A stretch of 64,000 bases of DNA from Bog-756 sp963727075 (GCA_963727075.1 CAVSET010000002.1:388121-452120); one strand, 5' to 3'; counted from the first letter of the stretch, positions 36,431 to 46,000 are shown. Numbers and translations: made by a program. Notes: a model not told the origin generated them from the sequence alone.

Positions 36431-37315
36431 TCAGTACCGTGCTGGGACGTAGTGAATCGGGGCGTTTGGCTCCCGATAGTTGCCCGGCTTCTGCCGATCG
36501 GGAAGCTCGACGTGGTGGTGCCCGATTGGCTCATAGGGGATCCTGTCGAGCAGGTGGGAGATGATGTTGAGCCTGGCCCTCTTCTTGTCATCGGAGTTGG
36601 CTATCCACCAAGGCGCCCACGCGGTGTCCGTGGCTGCGAACATCTCGTCACGGGCGCGGGAGTAGTCGAACCACCGTTCGTAGGACCGCAAGTCCATGTC
36701 CGATAGCTTCCAGATCTTGCGGGGGTCGTCGATTCGGCTTTGCAGCCGCCGCGTTTGCTCGTCGGGGCTGACCTCTAGCCAGTACTTGAGGAGCAGAATT
36801 CCCGAATCGGCCATCGCCTTCTCCACCCCAGGCGCCAACTCCAGAAAACGCTCGCTCTCTTCGGGGGTGCAGAAGCCCATGACCGGCTCGACTCCGGCCC
36901 GGTTGTACCAACTGCGATCGAAGATCACCACCTCACCCGCCGCCGGGAAATGCGGAAGGTACCGCTGGATGTGCATCTGCGACTTCTCGCGCTCGGTCGG
37001 AGATGGTAAGGCGATGACTCGGAACACTCTCGGACTCACCCGCTCGGTGATGGCCTTGATGGTCCCACCCTTGCCCGCGGTGTCGCGACCTTCGAACACG
37101 ACGCAGACCTTTGCCCCTGAGGCCTTCACCCACTCTTGAACGGCAACCAGTTCACCATGTAGGCATCGGAGTTCACGTTCGTACTCCTTCCGCTTCATCT
37201 TCTGGCTGCGCTCCGGTGCAGGTATCTGATCGGCATCCGGGTGAAGGGCGTCAGAGTCAGCACGACCGCCCTTCATTGCCTTCTTGCCCTTCTTCTTGCC
37301 CTTCTTCTTGCCCAC
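36431..37315 (-). CDS. ppk2: polyphosphate kinase 2 (PPK2)
   Basis: 294 residues. Walker A GRDTAGKGG (76-84) and Walker B IFDRSWYNRAGVE (131-143) are intact, followed by the lid RIDDPRKIWKLSDMDL. One-domain PPK2 enzymes move phosphate between polyphosphate and nucleoside di- or monophosphates, usually making ATP or GTP from polyphosphate. The N-terminus is a run of Lys and Gly (KKKGKKKGKK), perhaps for polyphosphate binding. Start GTG 37315 has GGGAGG upstream. The dormancy box about 110 nt upstream suggests induction when respiration stops. Confidence 0.92.
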   Translation of the reverse strand: MGKKKGKKKGKKAMKGGRADSDALHPDADQIPAPERSQKMKRKEYERELRCLHGELVAVQEWVKASGAKVCVVFEGRDTAGKGGTIKAITERVSPRVFRVIALPSPTEREKSQMHIQRYLPHFPAAGEVVIFDRSWYNRAGVEPVMGFCTPEESERFLELAPGVEKAMADSGILLLKYWLEVSPDEQTRRLQSRIDDPRKIWKLSDMDLRSYERWFDYSRARDEMFAATDTAWAPWWIANSDDKKRARLNIISHLLDRIPYEPIGHHHVELPDRQKPGNYREPNAPIHYVPARY

Positions 37316-37866
37316 AGCTTCGCCTCCCTTCCAGTACCGTGACCATGCAGCGTGTGGTCAACGGAAACCAACTTCACGCCCAATTCCATCTTGCGCAGTC
37401 GGGCCTTGGTCGAACCAGGGACTAAGGACCTTTTTCCCCCAGAGCCATCGAAGGCGAAGCATTTGCGATCGCGCAGTCTGAAGTCTGGGGGTGGACATAG
37501 CCTCGATTGTGCGTGTGCCAACAAATCATCGGGTCAGGAGCCTTCGACGGACTCGGTCGTCCAGCATCTTGTGGCTATCGGGATCCATCTTGTGCCCTCA
37601 TGCTCACCTGTGGTGCCTCTGGCTGCGCGGGCCCCTCGGCGACTCCACGGCGCCACGCTCGCCTGGGGAACCTCGTTGGCAGAGTAGACCGCTACGAGCT
37701 GCCGAAGCGGTCGCGACCTCGCGGAACCCCCACCCGTGGCATTGAGCTGCGCCGATCACCTCCCGCTGGGCGCCTCGTCAGCCACAGCCTCCGCGTCGCC
37801 ATGTCCTCATCTCGTCCTGCCCACGCACCGCCAGGAGCCCGTCGCCCATCCCTCGTCATCGAGATC
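37316..37866. other. 551-bp intergenic region
   Basis: Carries the PPK2 promoter at 37388-37431. The remainder (about 37450-37866) has no frame with family character on either strand; it lies past the 3' end of the TetR gene. Confidence 0.4.
37388..37431 (-). promoter_or_regulatory. dormancy-box promoter of ppk2
   Basis: On the minus strand the box reads AGGTCCTTAGTCCCT (37431-37417). Its centre, 37424, is 31 nt before CAAGAT (37393-37388), the only case off by one from the 30-nt rule. The predicted leader is about 65 nt. Confidence 0.6.
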
Positions 37867-38493
37867 TCACTGGTCGGTCAGCGGCCAGGGAATGCCGCCG
37901 ATATGCCGATTGAGGGCGGTCACTTCGTCGTGCAGCACCTCAGGGCCCAGTGCACCGAGGTCACCTGCGACGATGAGGTAACGCTCGAACAGGCGCCATC
38001 CGAGGGCCAGTGCGGCGACCTGGGCGGCTCGAACCCGGGCGCCCACGGGGTCGGCTCCGAAGTGATCGACGAACACGTCGGCCAGTGTCTGGATCGGATT
38101 CACGTGCTCGACGGCAGCGTTGATGTCGGCTCCGCTCATCACGAGGTGGAGTAGCACGACAGTCCACCTGCCCATAGTCGAGTACTGATCGAAGCTGATC
38201 TGCTGGAGCGGTCGTTCAGTGAGCTCGATGGCCAGAGAATTGCTCACGTCGTCGAACACCGCCGAGATGAGGTCCGTACGAGAGCCGAGGTAGCGACGGA
38301 TCAGGGCCAGCTCAACGTCGGCGTCAGCTGCGATGTCACGAAGGGAGACGCTCGCAACCCCGTGTTGGACGAACAGCTTGATAGCGGCATCGAGCACAGC
38401 CCGCTGAACAGCAGCGGGACCCGACGGTGCACCCTTCTTGCGACGTGGCCCCGGACGCTTGCGCTCGACCTCGTCCGTCACTTGCTCAGACAT
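37867..38493 (-). CDS. TetR family regulator
   Basis: 208 residues from ATG 38493, with AAGGAGCGCG upstream. A basic N-terminal tail (RKRPGPRRKKGAPSG) leads to the HTH HGVASVSLRDIAADADVELALIRRYLGS. The C-terminal domain is of the TetR_C family. The gene is divergent from the 38742 operon; a perfect GTCTAC/GTAGAC dyad lies in between and is the natural operator. Confidence 0.82.
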   Translation of the reverse strand: MSEQVTDEVERKRPGPRRKKGAPSGPAAVQRAVLDAAIKLFVQHGVASVSLRDIAADADVELALIRRYLGSRTDLISAVFDDVSNSLAIELTERPLQQISFDQYSTMGRWTVVLLHLVMSGADINAAVEHVNPIQTLADVFVDHFGADPVGARVRAAQVAALALGWRLFERYLIVAGDLGALGPEVLHDEVTALNRHIGGIPWPLTDQ

Positions 38494-38654
38494 CGCGCTC
38501 CTTGGACGATGGCTCGAATGACTGGTTGACCGGCCTCGCTGATCCGAACTCACCGCAGAACCAACTCTGGTTCCAGGGTCGTACTTGCACCGCCGGCTTC
38601 GCAGCTACTCGGCCTCGAGATGACCTCACCGTAGTCAGGGCCTCATCGACGTTC

Positions 38655-38697
38655 AGGACCTTTGGCCCTAGTTCCGTATTTGGATCAGTCGTATGGT
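38655..38697 (+). promoter_or_regulatory. dormancy-box promoter of the 38742 operon
   Basis: The box AGGACCTTTGGCCCT (38655-38669) has its centre, 38662, 30 nt before TATGGT (38692-38697). The predicted start near 38704 is just before the TetR-type dyad at 38710. Confidence 0.7.
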
Positions 38698-38709
38698 GAA
38701 AACCAGATC

Positions 38710-38725
38710 GTCTACTATCGTAGAC
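38710..38725. promoter_or_regulatory. perfect dyad, likely TetR operator
   Basis: GTCTAC-TATC-GTAGAC, 6-bp perfect arms. It sits between the predicted start site and AGGAGG of the 38742 gene, so a bound repressor would block elongation or initiation. Confidence 0.6.
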
Positions 38726-38741
38726 ATTAGGAGGTTCGACA

Positions 38742-38966
38742 ATGGTCGGGTACGTCTATCCCGTGCTCAGCATCTTTTGGTCGATGCTGATGTTCGCAGG
38801 TTTGGTTTTGATGGTCTTCCTGATCGTCTGGTGCTTCATCGACAATTTCAGGCGCCATGACCACCACGGGGGGGCGAAATTCGGCTGGACGGTTCTGATC
38901 TTGTTCATCCCGGTGGTCGGGTCCCTGATCTACATCATCGCTCGTCCGGCAGACGTCGGACGGTAG
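38742..38966 (+). CDS. small membrane protein, phospholipase D N-terminal (PLDc_N) type
   Basis: 74 residues with two hydrophobic segments: SIFWSMLMFAGLVLMVFLIV and FGWTVLILFIPVVGSLIYII. The end (FIPVVGSLIYIIARP) is the PLDc_N signature found at the N-terminus of cardiolipin synthases and as small free-standing proteins. AGGAGG lies at 38730-38735. First gene of a short operon with 38992 and 39443, controlled by a dormancy box and probably the divergent TetR protein. Role unknown, presumably membrane stress. Confidence 0.75.
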   Translation: MVGYVYPVLSIFWSMLMFAGLVLMVFLIVWCFIDNFRRHDHHGGAKFGWTVLILFIPVVGSLIYIIARPADVGR

Positions 38967-38991
38967 TCCAAGGAATACGGAGGAATTGGTC

Positions 38992-39441
38992 GTGGCCGAT
39001 GCCGACATCGATGAACTCGGACCTGTCGACTACTTGGTGGTCGAGTTCCCACCTGGCGTGTCCCACTTCACCGGGGAGATGGCCACTGAGCTTGCCAGAT
39101 TGGTCGACGCAGGGGTCATTCGCGTTCTGGACCTTGTCGTTCTAGTGAAGGACGAGAACGGGGAGATCGATGCACTGGAGATCGAAGACCTCGACGAGGT
39201 CGATGAACTTCGAACAGCAGAGGCGCAGCTTGCTGATCTCCTGGCGGCAGACGACGTCATCAACCTGGCCGCTGCCATGGAGCCAGGAACGACAGCCGGT
39301 GTGCTTGTGTGGGAGAACTCCTGGGCGGCACCGTTTGCTTCTGCAGCCCGCAGGTCGGGTGGCCAGCTTGTCGCCAATGGACGCATTCCAATCCAAGCAA
39401 TCCTTGCCTCACTTGAGGCCGACGACGAAGAAGGAGACTGA
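38992..39441 (+). CDS. DUF6325/DUF1269-like acidic protein
   Basis: 149 residues from GTG 38992, with GGAGGA 7 nt upstream. The core reads GPVDYLVVEFPPGVSHFTGEM, RLVDAGVIRVLDLVVLVKD and GVLVWENSWAAPFASA. This is a family seen next to SHOCT and Arg-rich small proteins in actinobacteria, often in stress operons. Very acidic overall, soluble. Ends 1 nt before the next start (TGATATG). Biochemical role unknown. Confidence 0.75.
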   Translation: MADADIDELGPVDYLVVEFPPGVSHFTGEMATELARLVDAGVIRVLDLVVLVKDENGEIDALEIEDLDEVDELRTAEAQLADLLAADDVINLAAAMEPGTTAGVLVWENSWAAPFASAARRSGGQLVANGRIPIQAILASLEADDEEGD

Positions 39442-39442
39442 T

Positions 39443-39625
39443 ATGCCACTTCGACCAGGACGTAGAGGCCGTCGCGGCGTCATCGGGGGCCCAGTTGCCC
39501 GAACAGCAGCGGTAGCCGGGACGGCAGCAGTTGTCGCCCACGGTGTCGGCCGCCGTAGCGATCGCCGTGGAGGCCGCCGGGACGATCGCGGGGACCGACG
39601 CGACGACCGGCGAGACCGGCGCTGA
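39443..39625 (+). CDS. small Arg-rich protein
   Basis: 60 residues; ATG 39443 with AAGGAG at 39431-39436, directly after the 38992 gene. The start MPLRPGRRGRRGVIGGPVAR and an Ala-rich short hydrophobic patch (TAAVAGTAAVVAHGVG) resemble the N-terminus of the SHOCT protein at 51685-51933. The tail is a run of Arg-Asp repeats with no SHOCT domain. Confidence 0.65.
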   Translation: MPLRPGRRGRRGVIGGPVARTAAVAGTAAVVAHGVGRRSDRRGGRRDDRGDRRDDRRDRR

Positions 39626-39830
39626 GTTGGGAAGTCCGGGGGGACTCGAATCAGGGGTTCGTCGAATCAGAGCCAGTGAGACCGAAGCACATCGGGAGCC
39701 GGCAATCAAGTATGCGAAGAAGCCAAGGTTCTCGAGAGCTGTTGTGGAACGTGGAAGATGGACCTGATGGAGGAGTCGCCATGTTGGTGTCACTAGCGCA
39801 CAAGGTCTGCCTTGGGAGGCCAGGGGCATC

Positions 39831-41713
39831 GTGAGCCAGCGTCTGAATATGCAGAGTGCGGCGGCTCCCTCACCCTTCCCACCGATCGCCGATTACGCCT
39901 TCCTTTCAAACTGTCATACCGGCGCCCTTATCGGGGCGGACGGAGCCATTGACTGGCTGTGCGTCCCGCGCTTCGACTCTCCCAGTGTGTTCGGAAGCCT
40001 GCTGGACCGAGGGGCTGGCGCGTTTCGCGTCGGACCCTTCGACATCAACGTGCCCACAGCCCGATGCTACGAGGCGGGCACGAACGTCCTCACCACGAGT
40101 GGCATACGCCCAGCGGGTGGCTCGTCGTCCGCGATGCTTTGACCATAGGTCCACCCTCCGCAGAGGACCGCGTGACGCCGCACACCCGCCCACCTGCGGA
40201 TGCCGATGCCGACCACCTTCTGGTGCGAACGGCTACTTGCATAAAGGGGAGCGTGCAGATCGAGCTGGTCTGCGAGCCCGTTTTCGACTACGGCCGCACA
40301 CCAGCGGACTGGACTCTGGGCGAAGGCGAGCGACACGTCGCCGATGCCCGCGGGGCAGGCCAAACCATCCGGCTCCAGACCGACATGAACTTGGGTATCG
40401 AAGGTAACCGAGCCCGGGCCCGTCACACACTCCGGGAGGGTGAGCAGATCTACTGTTCGCTGTCTTGGGCTGAGGATCTCACCTCTCCTCTCGACCGGGA
40501 GGATGCCGAGGCTCGGCTGGAGATGACGGTTCGTCTTTGGCGTGAGTGGCTGGGAACAGCTCGCATGCCCGACCATCGCTGGCGCGATCCGATTGAGCGT
40601 TCGGCCCTGACCATCAAGGGCCTTACCTACATGCCGACCGGAGCGACGGTGGCGGCGCTCACCACCTCACTACCCGAGACACCGGGCGGCGAACGGAATT
40701 GGGACTACCGCTACACATGGATGCGCGATTCCACGTTCACGCTCCAAGCCCTGCACTACCTGAACTTGGGATGGGAAGCTGAAGAGTTCATGCAGTTCGT
40801 GACCGACCTCGAGCCTAATGAGGACGGTGGTTTGCAGATCATGTACGGGATCGACGGCCGGCGGGACCTGACCGAGTCCACCAGGGACGACCTGTCCGGC
40901 TATGGAGGAGCAAGTCCGGTGCGGCTCGGCAACGGCGCCTTCGACCAGCGTCAGAACGACGTTTACGGAGCAGTGCTCGATTCCATCTTGCTGCACACGC
41001 GACGCAGTCAACGCCTGCCACGGGCGTTGTGGCCGGTCGTGCAAGCCCAGGCCGAGTGCGCAACGCGGGTATGGCAGGAACCTGACCAGGGAATCTGGGA
41101 GGCTCGAGGCAAACCACAGCACTACGTGTCATCGAAGCTCATGTCCTGGGTGGCGCTCGAGAGGGCCGCCAAGCTCGCCGGAATTCGCGGTGCCCCCGAG
41201 CTCGAGAGCAAGTGGCGGGCCACGTCCGAAGAGATCCGGACCGACATCCTGGAACATGGAGTGAGCCCCAGGGGAGTGTTGCGCCAGCACTACGGCACGG
41301 ACGCACTTGACGCATCGACACTGCTGGCTGCCGGTTTCGGATTTCTACCTGGTGAAGACGAGCGGATGCGGGCGACCGTGCTGGCCGTCGCCGGAGAGCT
41401 GACGGAGCACGGGTTCGTGCTCCGCTACCGAACCGACGAGACCGACGACGGACTCTCCGGTAAGGAAGGCTCCTTCCTCATCTGTTCGTTCTGGCTGGTG
41501 TCAGGACTGACCATCATCGGCGAACGACAACGGGCCTGTGACCTGATGGAACGACTCTTAAGGGTTGCCTCACCGCTCGGACTGTACGCGGAAGAGTTCG
41601 ACACCGAGACGGCTCGCCATCTGGGGAACTTTCCCCAGGCGTTCTCCCACCTCGCTCTTATCGAGGCTGCCGGTCGCATCATCATCGCGGAGCGTGAAGA
41701 GGAATTCTCATGA
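39831..41713 (+). CDS. second GH15 glucoamylase/trehalase-type protein, interrupted by a frameshift
   Basis: The N-terminal 90 codons (IADYAFLSNCHTGALIGADG, DWLCVPRFDSPSVF) are in one frame up to GTNVLTT. At about 40095-40102 one base is missing. The next frame continues with WHTPSGWLVVRDALTIGP and the complete catalytic domain: NWDYRYTWMRDSTF, GIWEARGKPQHYV, GLYAEEFD and ARHLGNFPQAFSH. Predicted to release glucose from trehalose or alpha-glucan. It belongs to the same family as the 16218 gene but is not a close copy. It leads a set with zwf, CoA-disulfide reductase and lactonase genes. Confidence 0.8.
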
Positions 41714-41791
41714 CCGCGTCCCCCGAGCTCTCCACTATCGGACCGGCGGACCTTCGACTCGACGGAATTGTCTAGACCCGGAGGACTTGTC

Positions 41792-43198
41792 ATGGCACCG
41801 GCTGCGAAGGTGGAAGATCGGCAACTGGAGTGCGACGCCTTGGTGGTCTTCGGGATCACGGGTGACTTGGCGAGAGTGATGACCTTCCAGTCGCTGTACC
41901 GTCTCGAGCAGCGGCGTCTGCTGAACTGTCCGATCGTCGGGGTGGCGGTCGAGGATTGGACGGTGTCGCAGCTGATCGAGCGGGCCCGCACCTCGATCAT
42001 CGGAACGGGGGAGCAGCTCGACGACACGGTATTCGACCGCCTCTCGGAGCGTTTTTGCTATGCGCAGGGGGACCTTACCGAGGCGGCGACGTACGACCGG
42101 GTGGCGAGCCAGGTCGCTGACGCCGCGTGTCCGGTCTTCTACCTCGAGATCCCACCATTCCTCTTCGGGCAGGTCGTGAAGGGTCTCGCTGGCGCGGGAC
42201 TGACCAAGTCCGGGCGCGTGGTGATCGAGAAGCCGTTTGGCCATGATCTCGTCTCGGCACGCGCCTTGGCCGAGGAGCTCCATGAGTACCTCGACGAGTC
42301 GCAGCTCTATCGGATCGACCACTATCTCGGGAAGATGGGGCTCGAGGAAATTCTTTACCTGCGCTTCGCCAACACGATGTTGGAGCCGATCTGGAACCGC
42401 AACTACATCGAGTGCATCCAGATCACCATGGCCGAAGATTTCGGCGTCGAGACCCGCGGGCGCTTCTACGACCCCGTCGGCGCACTGCGTGATGTCGTCG
42501 TCAACCACCTCCTGCAACTGCTGGCCGCGGCGACGATGGAGGCGCCGGCCCGGGGCGACCCCGAAACGCTCCGCGCGGCCCAGACCGCGGTGCTCCGGGC
42601 GACGGTTGAAGCCGACCCCAGCCGGTACGTCCGCGGCCAGTACGACGGGTACGGATCGATCGAGGGAGTGGCCCCCGGGTCGACCACCGAGACCTACTGC
42701 GCCCTGAGGCTCGAGATCGAGAACTGGCGGTGGTCCGGAGTCCCGATCATCATCCGGACCGGCAAGCGCCTCCCCGTCACCCAGACCGAACTGCGACTTG
42801 TCTTCAAGCCCGCGCCAAAGCTCGGCTTCGGGCTGCGGCAAGCGCACAGCGAGCCCAATCAACTCATCGTGAAGCTGGATCCGTCGACTGGTGTGCGGCT
42901 CATCCTGCAGGCACAACGAGCCGACGCTCCAAAGCCGGAAGCGATCGAGCTCGACATGGAGTTCGCGTCCGAGGGCGGCGAGGGGCCGACACCGTACGAG
43001 GTGCTGCTATTGGCGGCGATGAACGGTCACACCGCCCGATTCGCTCGCCAGGACACCGTTGAGGAGGCGTGGCGAGTGATGCAGCCGCTCCTCGACACGC
43101 CCACGACCGTCCACCCCTATGCGCCCGGCACCTGGGGGCCGGAAGCCGCCGATGCGCTCGTCGCCGACGTGGGGGGTTGGCGAGGCCCGTGGATCTGA
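41792..43198 (+). CDS. zwf: glucose-6-phosphate 1-dehydrogenase
   Basis: 468 residues from ATG 41792, with GGAGGAC upstream. VVFGITGDLARVM (18-30) is the NADP-binding turn, VVIEKPFGHDL the next block, and RIDHYLGKMGLEE (about 174-186) holds the catalytic His and Lys. The Lys in GDLAR is replaced: the family usually has GDLAxRK, here DLARVMTF, a small deviation. Oxidises glucose 6-phosphate and yields NADPH. With the lactonase-like protein at 44959 it forms the oxidative branch of the pentose phosphate path. Confidence 0.92.
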   Translation: MAPAAKVEDRQLECDALVVFGITGDLARVMTFQSLYRLEQRRLLNCPIVGVAVEDWTVSQLIERARTSIIGTGEQLDDTVFDRLSERFCYAQGDLTEAATYDRVASQVADAACPVFYLEIPPFLFGQVVKGLAGAGLTKSGRVVIEKPFGHDLVSARALAEELHEYLDESQLYRIDHYLGKMGLEEILYLRFANTMLEPIWNRNYIECIQITMAEDFGVETRGRFYDPVGALRDVVVNHLLQLLAAATMEAPARGDPETLRAAQTAVLRATVEADPSRYVRGQYDGYGSIEGVAPGSTTETYCALRLEIENWRWSGVPIIIRTGKRLPVTQTELRLVFKPAPKLGFGLRQAHSEPNQLIVKLDPSTGVRLILQAQRADAPKPEAIELDMEFASEGGEGPTPYEVLLLAAMNGHTARFARQDTVEEAWRVMQPLLDTPTTVHPYAPGTWGPEAADALVADVGGWRGPWI

Positions 43199-43245
43199 GC
43201 GAGTGGCAGTCATGATGTTGGACGAGAAAGTGAAGAGGTAGAGCC

Positions 43246-44934
43246 ATGAAGGTGATAATTGTCGGTGGGGTCGCGGGTGGTGCATCGTGCGCAGCGCGCC
43301 TGCGGCGGTTGAACGAAGAGGTCGAGATCCTCATGGTGGAGCGTGGCCCCTACGTCTCGTATGCGAACTGTGGCCTGCCCTACCACGTCGGAGGTGTGAT
43401 CGAACACGAATCGAGTCTGCTGGTCGCCAATGAGCGGGTCTTCCGGGAGCAGTTCGCCGTGGACTGCCGGACCGGCTGCGAGGTCATCGGCATCTCATCG
43501 GCGGACAAGACCGTCGAGCTGCGCGACGCCGCCACGGGTGCGGTGACCAGCGAGACCTACGACAAGCTGGTGCTCTCCCCCGGGGCGGCCTCAGTTCGCC
43601 CACCGCTGCCCGGCATCGACCTCCCCGGCATCTTTCAGGTCCGCACCGTGCCCGATTCGCGGGAGATCCGCCAGTGGATCGAGCGGGGGACGAGCTTCCT
43701 CGCCGGAATGGAGCACTATTCCGGGTTCCAGACCGTGCGACCCCGGAGGCGGGCCGTCATCGTGGGCGGCGGGTTCATCGGCCTCGAGATGGCCGAGAAC
43801 CTCGTCCACCGGGACTTCGACGTGACCGTGATCGAGATGGCCGACCAGGTGCTGGCGCCGCTCGATCGGGAATACGGACGCCTCGTCCAGGACTTCCTCG
43901 GACTCCACGGCGTGAATGTGGTGGTCGGCGACGGGGTGGCCGGTTTCGAGCAGGCGGATGGCGAGTCTCTCGTCGTCTCGACCCACTCGGGCGAGTCGTA
44001 CCCGGCAGACCTGGTCATCCTCGCCCTCGGCGTGCGACCCGACGTCACGCTGGCCAAGGCGGCCGGTGTCGAGATCGGTGAGCTCGGTGGTTTCCGCGTC
44101 GACGAGCACATGCGCACCAGCGATCCCGACATCTTCGCGGTCGGTGATGCCGTCGAGGTCCGGGACTTCGTGACGGGCGAGTGGAGCCTCATGGCACTGG
44201 CCGGCCCGGCAAACCGACAGGGCCGCATTGCGGCCGACGTCATCGCTGGCCGCGACTCACATTTCCGAGGCACACAGGGAACCGCCATCGTGGGACTGTT
44301 CGGATCGGCGATCGCCTGGACCGGGGCCAACGAGAAGACGCTCCAGCGGCTCGGGGACGCGGACTACGAGAAGGTGTACGTCTACCCGAACTCGCACGCC
44401 GGCTACTACCCGGGCGCCAAGCCGATCGCCATGAAGGTCCTGTTCCGCAAGTCAGACGGGCGTCTGCTCGGGGCGCAAGCCGCGGGCGAGGACGGCGTGG
44501 ACAAGCGGATCAGCCACATCGCACTGGCCATCCAGCTAGGGGCGACGGTCTACGACCTGGAGGAGGCGGAGCTCTGCTACTCGCCGCCATTCGGGAGCGC
44601 CAAGGACCCGGTCAACTTTGCCGGGATGGTCGGCGCCGATGTCATGCGGGGGGACATGTCATTGAGCCATTGGAGAGCGGACGACGAGGCCTTTCTGCTC
44701 GACGTGCGCGAGGGGGTCGAGCTCGCGGTCGAGCAGGTACCCGGCACCATCAACATCCCGCTCGGTCAGCTGCGCTCGCGGCTCGACGAACTGCCCCGAG
44801 ACCGTGAGATCCATGTCGTGTGCCGCTCTGGCCAGCGTGCGTACTACGCGACGCGCATTCTGGTCCAGCATGGTTTCGACGCCAAGGTTCGCGCTGGGGG
44901 GATGCTCTCCCACGCCATCCTCGCCGCAACTTGA
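43246..44934 (+). CDS. CoA-disulfide reductase-like FAD protein with C-terminal rhodanese domain
   Basis: 562 residues. IVGGVAGGASCAARLRR is the FAD fold; the redox-active Cys is Cys42 in SYANCGLPYHVGG. VIVGGGFIGLEMAENL is the NAD(P)H fold, and IFAVGDAVEV the third contact. From about 465 there is a rhodanese domain with active-site Cys in VVCRSGQRAY (about 526). Such CoADR-rhodanese fusions reduce CoA persulfides, polysulfides or CoA disulfide. NADPH from the zwf product 47 nt upstream could feed it. Confidence 0.88.
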   Translation: MKVIIVGGVAGGASCAARLRRLNEEVEILMVERGPYVSYANCGLPYHVGGVIEHESSLLVANERVFREQFAVDCRTGCEVIGISSADKTVELRDAATGAVTSETYDKLVLSPGAASVRPPLPGIDLPGIFQVRTVPDSREIRQWIERGTSFLAGMEHYSGFQTVRPRRRAVIVGGGFIGLEMAENLVHRDFDVTVIEMADQVLAPLDREYGRLVQDFLGLHGVNVVVGDGVAGFEQADGESLVVSTHSGESYPADLVILALGVRPDVTLAKAAGVEIGELGGFRVDEHMRTSDPDIFAVGDAVEVRDFVTGEWSLMALAGPANRQGRIAADVIAGRDSHFRGTQGTAIVGLFGSAIAWTGANEKTLQRLGDADYEKVYVYPNSHAGYYPGAKPIAMKVLFRKSDGRLLGAQAAGEDGVDKRISHIALAIQLGATVYDLEEAELCYSPPFGSAKDPVNFAGMVGADVMRGDMSLSHWRADDEAFLLDVREGVELAVEQVPGTINIPLGQLRSRLDELPRDREIHVVCRSGQRAYYATRILVQHGFDAKVRAGGMLSHAILAAT

Positions 44935-44958
44935 GCGCAGAAGCGGCTGCGTGCTGGC

Positions 44959-45900
44959 ATGACTGAGCCGTCGACCGCTCCCTCGCAGAGCGCACCCGAG
45001 GCAGTGGCCTGCACCACGGAGCAGTCGCTGCTTGGCGAGGGTGTCCGGTGGGATGCACGACGTGGTGAGCTGCTGTGGGTGGACGTCCTGGCCGGGTGCG
45101 TCCATCGCGACCTCGTCGACGAGGATGGTGACCTGATCCCGGTTCGCGTGTACGAACTCCCTGGGACCGTCGGGGCGATCACTCCCATTAGCGGCGACGA
45201 CGGCTGGCTACTGGCGGCTGAACGGGGCTTCGTCCATCTGCGCCTAGACGGCTCGTACCGCTCGATCGCCGAAGTGGCCGGCCATGGCACTCGCATGAAC
45301 GATGCGGCATGTGATCCCGAAGGTCGGTTCTGGGCTGGGACCCTGGCTGACGATCACCACGACGGCGCCGCCGCCCTGTACTGCCTCGACGGCACCGGCT
45401 GCTGCGAAATGGTGTTAGAAGGGCTGACCATCTCGAACGGGCTCGGTTGGAGCCCCGACGGGCACACGATGTATCTGGTCGACAGTGGACCACGCGTGAT
45501 CTACACATTCGCGTTCGACCCGGGTACCGGGGACCTATCGGGCCAGCAGGTGATGGTTACACTGAGCGAGGAGATCGGAACGCCGGACGGGCTGACTGTC
45601 GACGCCGCCGGTGATCTGTGGGTGGCGATCTACGGAGGCGGGTGCGTCCGTCGCTACTCGCCAGACGGCCAGCTGCGTGAGGCGTTGGTTGTCCCGGCGG
45701 TGCAGGCGACCTGTTGTGGCTTTGCCGGCCCGGGTATGAACAGGTTGTACGTGACAACTGCTACCGAGGAATGGGATGACGAGCAGCGTCGGGCAGAGCC
45801 CGCGGCCGGGCTCGTCTACCGGATCGACACGGAGGCCACGGGACGCCCGGCACAGCCATTCCGTCCGGATCCGAGCTGGTGGGCGCATGTCACCCGGTGA
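44959..45900 (+). CDS. SMP-30/gluconolactonase family lactonase
   Basis: 313 residues, six-bladed beta-propeller family. Metal ligands sit in LLGEGVRW (Glu27), RMNDAACDPEGRFWAGT, ISNGLGWSPDG and GTPDGLTVDAAGDLW. Hydrolyses sugar lactones such as gluconolactone. Placed 24 nt after the CoADR gene in the zwf set, so it may serve the 6-phosphogluconolactone step or free gluconolactone. Cytosolic, no signal peptide. Confidence 0.85.
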   Translation: MTEPSTAPSQSAPEAVACTTEQSLLGEGVRWDARRGELLWVDVLAGCVHRDLVDEDGDLIPVRVYELPGTVGAITPISGDDGWLLAAERGFVHLRLDGSYRSIAEVAGHGTRMNDAACDPEGRFWAGTLADDHHDGAAALYCLDGTGCCEMVLEGLTISNGLGWSPDGHTMYLVDSGPRVIYTFAFDPGTGDLSGQQVMVTLSEEIGTPDGLTVDAAGDLWVAIYGGGCVRRYSPDGQLREALVVPAVQATCCGFAGPGMNRLYVTTATEEWDDEQRRAEPAAGLVYRIDTEATGRPAQPFRPDPSWWAHVTR

Positions 45901-46000
45901 CCACACGATCGATGTGGGCCGCCAACCTAACGAGCGAGTCCTCCGCGACTTCGGTGACCGAGTGGAGGGCATCCCCGCACTGAAGCCCACGGCCCGTGGG

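Noticed and set aside
41747..41761. CGGACCTTCGACTCG upstream of zwf, resembling a dormancy box
   Set aside because: Only 11 of 15 positions match, and the hexamer 30 nt downstream (GACTTG) lacks the final T.
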